From the NCBI GenBank assembly GCA_028712605.1, contig JAQTPV010000024.1, positions 1 to 12,258 on the forward strand: a stretch of DNA of 12,258 nt, in the 5' to 3' direction. The translations under genes were made by a program, and so were the position numbers. Under the pieces are notes generated by a model. That model did not search any database and was not told where the DNA came from. It saw only the letters and a program-made list of their open reading frames with translations. Shown here piece after piece: positions 11,796-12,258 of this stretch. The stretch comes from Minisyncoccota bacterium. GTDB lineage: Bacteria; Patescibacteriota; Minisyncoccia; Minisyncoccales; CG1-02-41-26. How positions within the stretch are numbered: the first letter of the stretch is position 1; each line of letters opens with the position of its first letter.

Positions 11796-12258
11796 ATGGC
11801 AATTGATACCAACCCAGAGAAAATAAGGGATTTATTGGATAGGGGAGTGGAAGAAATCGTGGATAAAGACAATTTAGAAAGGCGCCTCAAGGCTGGGGAG
11901 AGGCTTAGAATTAAGCTGGGGATTGATCCTACCGGTTCTAAGATTCACATCGGCCGAGCTGTTATTTTGTGGAAACTTAAGGCCTTTCAAGAGTTAGGGC
12001 ACCAGATCGTTTTGATTATTGGTGATTTCACCGGCCAGGTGGGCGATGCCTCTGATAAGGACTCCATGAGAAAATGTTTAAGCGAGGGAGAGATTGGGAC
12101 TAATATGGCTGGCTACCAAAAGCAGTTCGGGATAATTTTAGATATGGATAAGGTGGAGTTGAGATATAACTCCGAATGGCTTAGTCAATTAAATTTCAAG
12201 GATGTTTTGGGGTTGGCTATGAATTTTACAGCCCAGCAAATGATTCAGCGGCGCAATT
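11796..12258 (+). CDS. tyrS: Tyrosyl-tRNA synthetase, 5' part
   Basis: Class I synthetase charging tRNA-Tyr; the reading frame runs off the right edge after 154 codons. RLRIKLGIDPTGSKIHIGRA is the nucleotide-binding start of the fold, with HIGR where HIGH is classical. ILWKLKAFQELGHQIVLIIG and GDFTGQVGDASDK follow the TyrS pattern (GDFTAxIGDPS). MNFTAQQMIQR near the edge is the conserved segment before the KMSKS half. The ATG at 11796 lies 6 bases after a strong -10 box and has no SD, so the message is likely leaderless. The gene stands alone after a 49-base gap from the cysteine-motif protein. Confidence 0.95.
   Translation, partial: MAIDTNPEKIRDLLDRGVEEIVDKDNLERRLKAGERLRIKLGIDPTGSKIHIGRAVILWKLKAFQELGHQIVLIIGDFTGQVGDASDKDSMRKCLSEGEIGTNMAGYQKQFGIILDMDKVELRYNSEWLSQLNFKDVLGLAMNFTAQQMIQRRN

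Overview
The window looks like a stretch of a small-genome bacterium of the Patescibacteria/CPR type, using the standard bacterial code (TAA, TAG and TGA all end genes). This is inferred from the gene set and protein features: a ValS with an archaeal/Thermus-like zinc knuckle, a short ProS with a zinc ribbon in place of its editing domain, a free-standing MetG-type tRNA-binding domain, an MTH1-like NUDIX protein, a TyrS with HIGR in place of HIGH, and many conserved proteins of unknown role. All genes lie on the + strand. No rRNA, tRNA, CRISPR array, insertion sequence or phage gene was found.

Layout. 1-1347 is the 3' part of valS, with an ASCH domain inserted in its zinc knuckle, followed by a CYTH-like protein (1350-1919). 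2042-2848 is a compact three-gene unit: a membrane-anchored 185-aa protein and two 36-aa membrane peptides, with each stop codon overlapping the next Shine-Dalgarno (SD) site. 2964-5603 is a run of sanA-like, MTH1-like NUDIX, DUF1653 and proS genes, followed by an unknown 103-aa protein and a terminator. 6055-6723 holds a tRNA-binding protein and a MazG-like pyrophosphohydrolase, also ended by a terminator. 6813-8668 holds a membrane histidine kinase and a GNAT acetyltransferase.

8679-9651 is a dense regulatory stretch. It has a full-consensus promoter, a structured leader or small RNA with its own terminator, a 78-aa protein, another terminator, and a yerC/trpR-family regulator whose promoter abuts a long palindrome that is probably its own operator. 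9722-11170 is a radical SAM/SPASM enzyme with an unrecognised N-terminal region. It is closed by a very strong terminator, then comes a 174-aa cysteine-motif protein (11222-11746), and tyrS starts at 11796 and runs off the window.

Functionally the conserved genes serve tRNA charging (ValS, ProS, TyrS, tRNA-binding domain) and nucleotide-pool cleaning (NUDIX, MazG, perhaps CYTH). Two start-site classes stand out. The conserved housekeeping-type genes have almost no SD site. The unknown or accessory genes (2042, 2612, 2738, 5636, 8927, 9722) and the kinase have strong ones. The best candidates for undescribed biology are the ASCH-in-ValS insertion combined with loss of the ValS C-terminal arm, the paired 36-aa peptides, the 8713-8875 RNA, and the radical SAM/SPASM gene.
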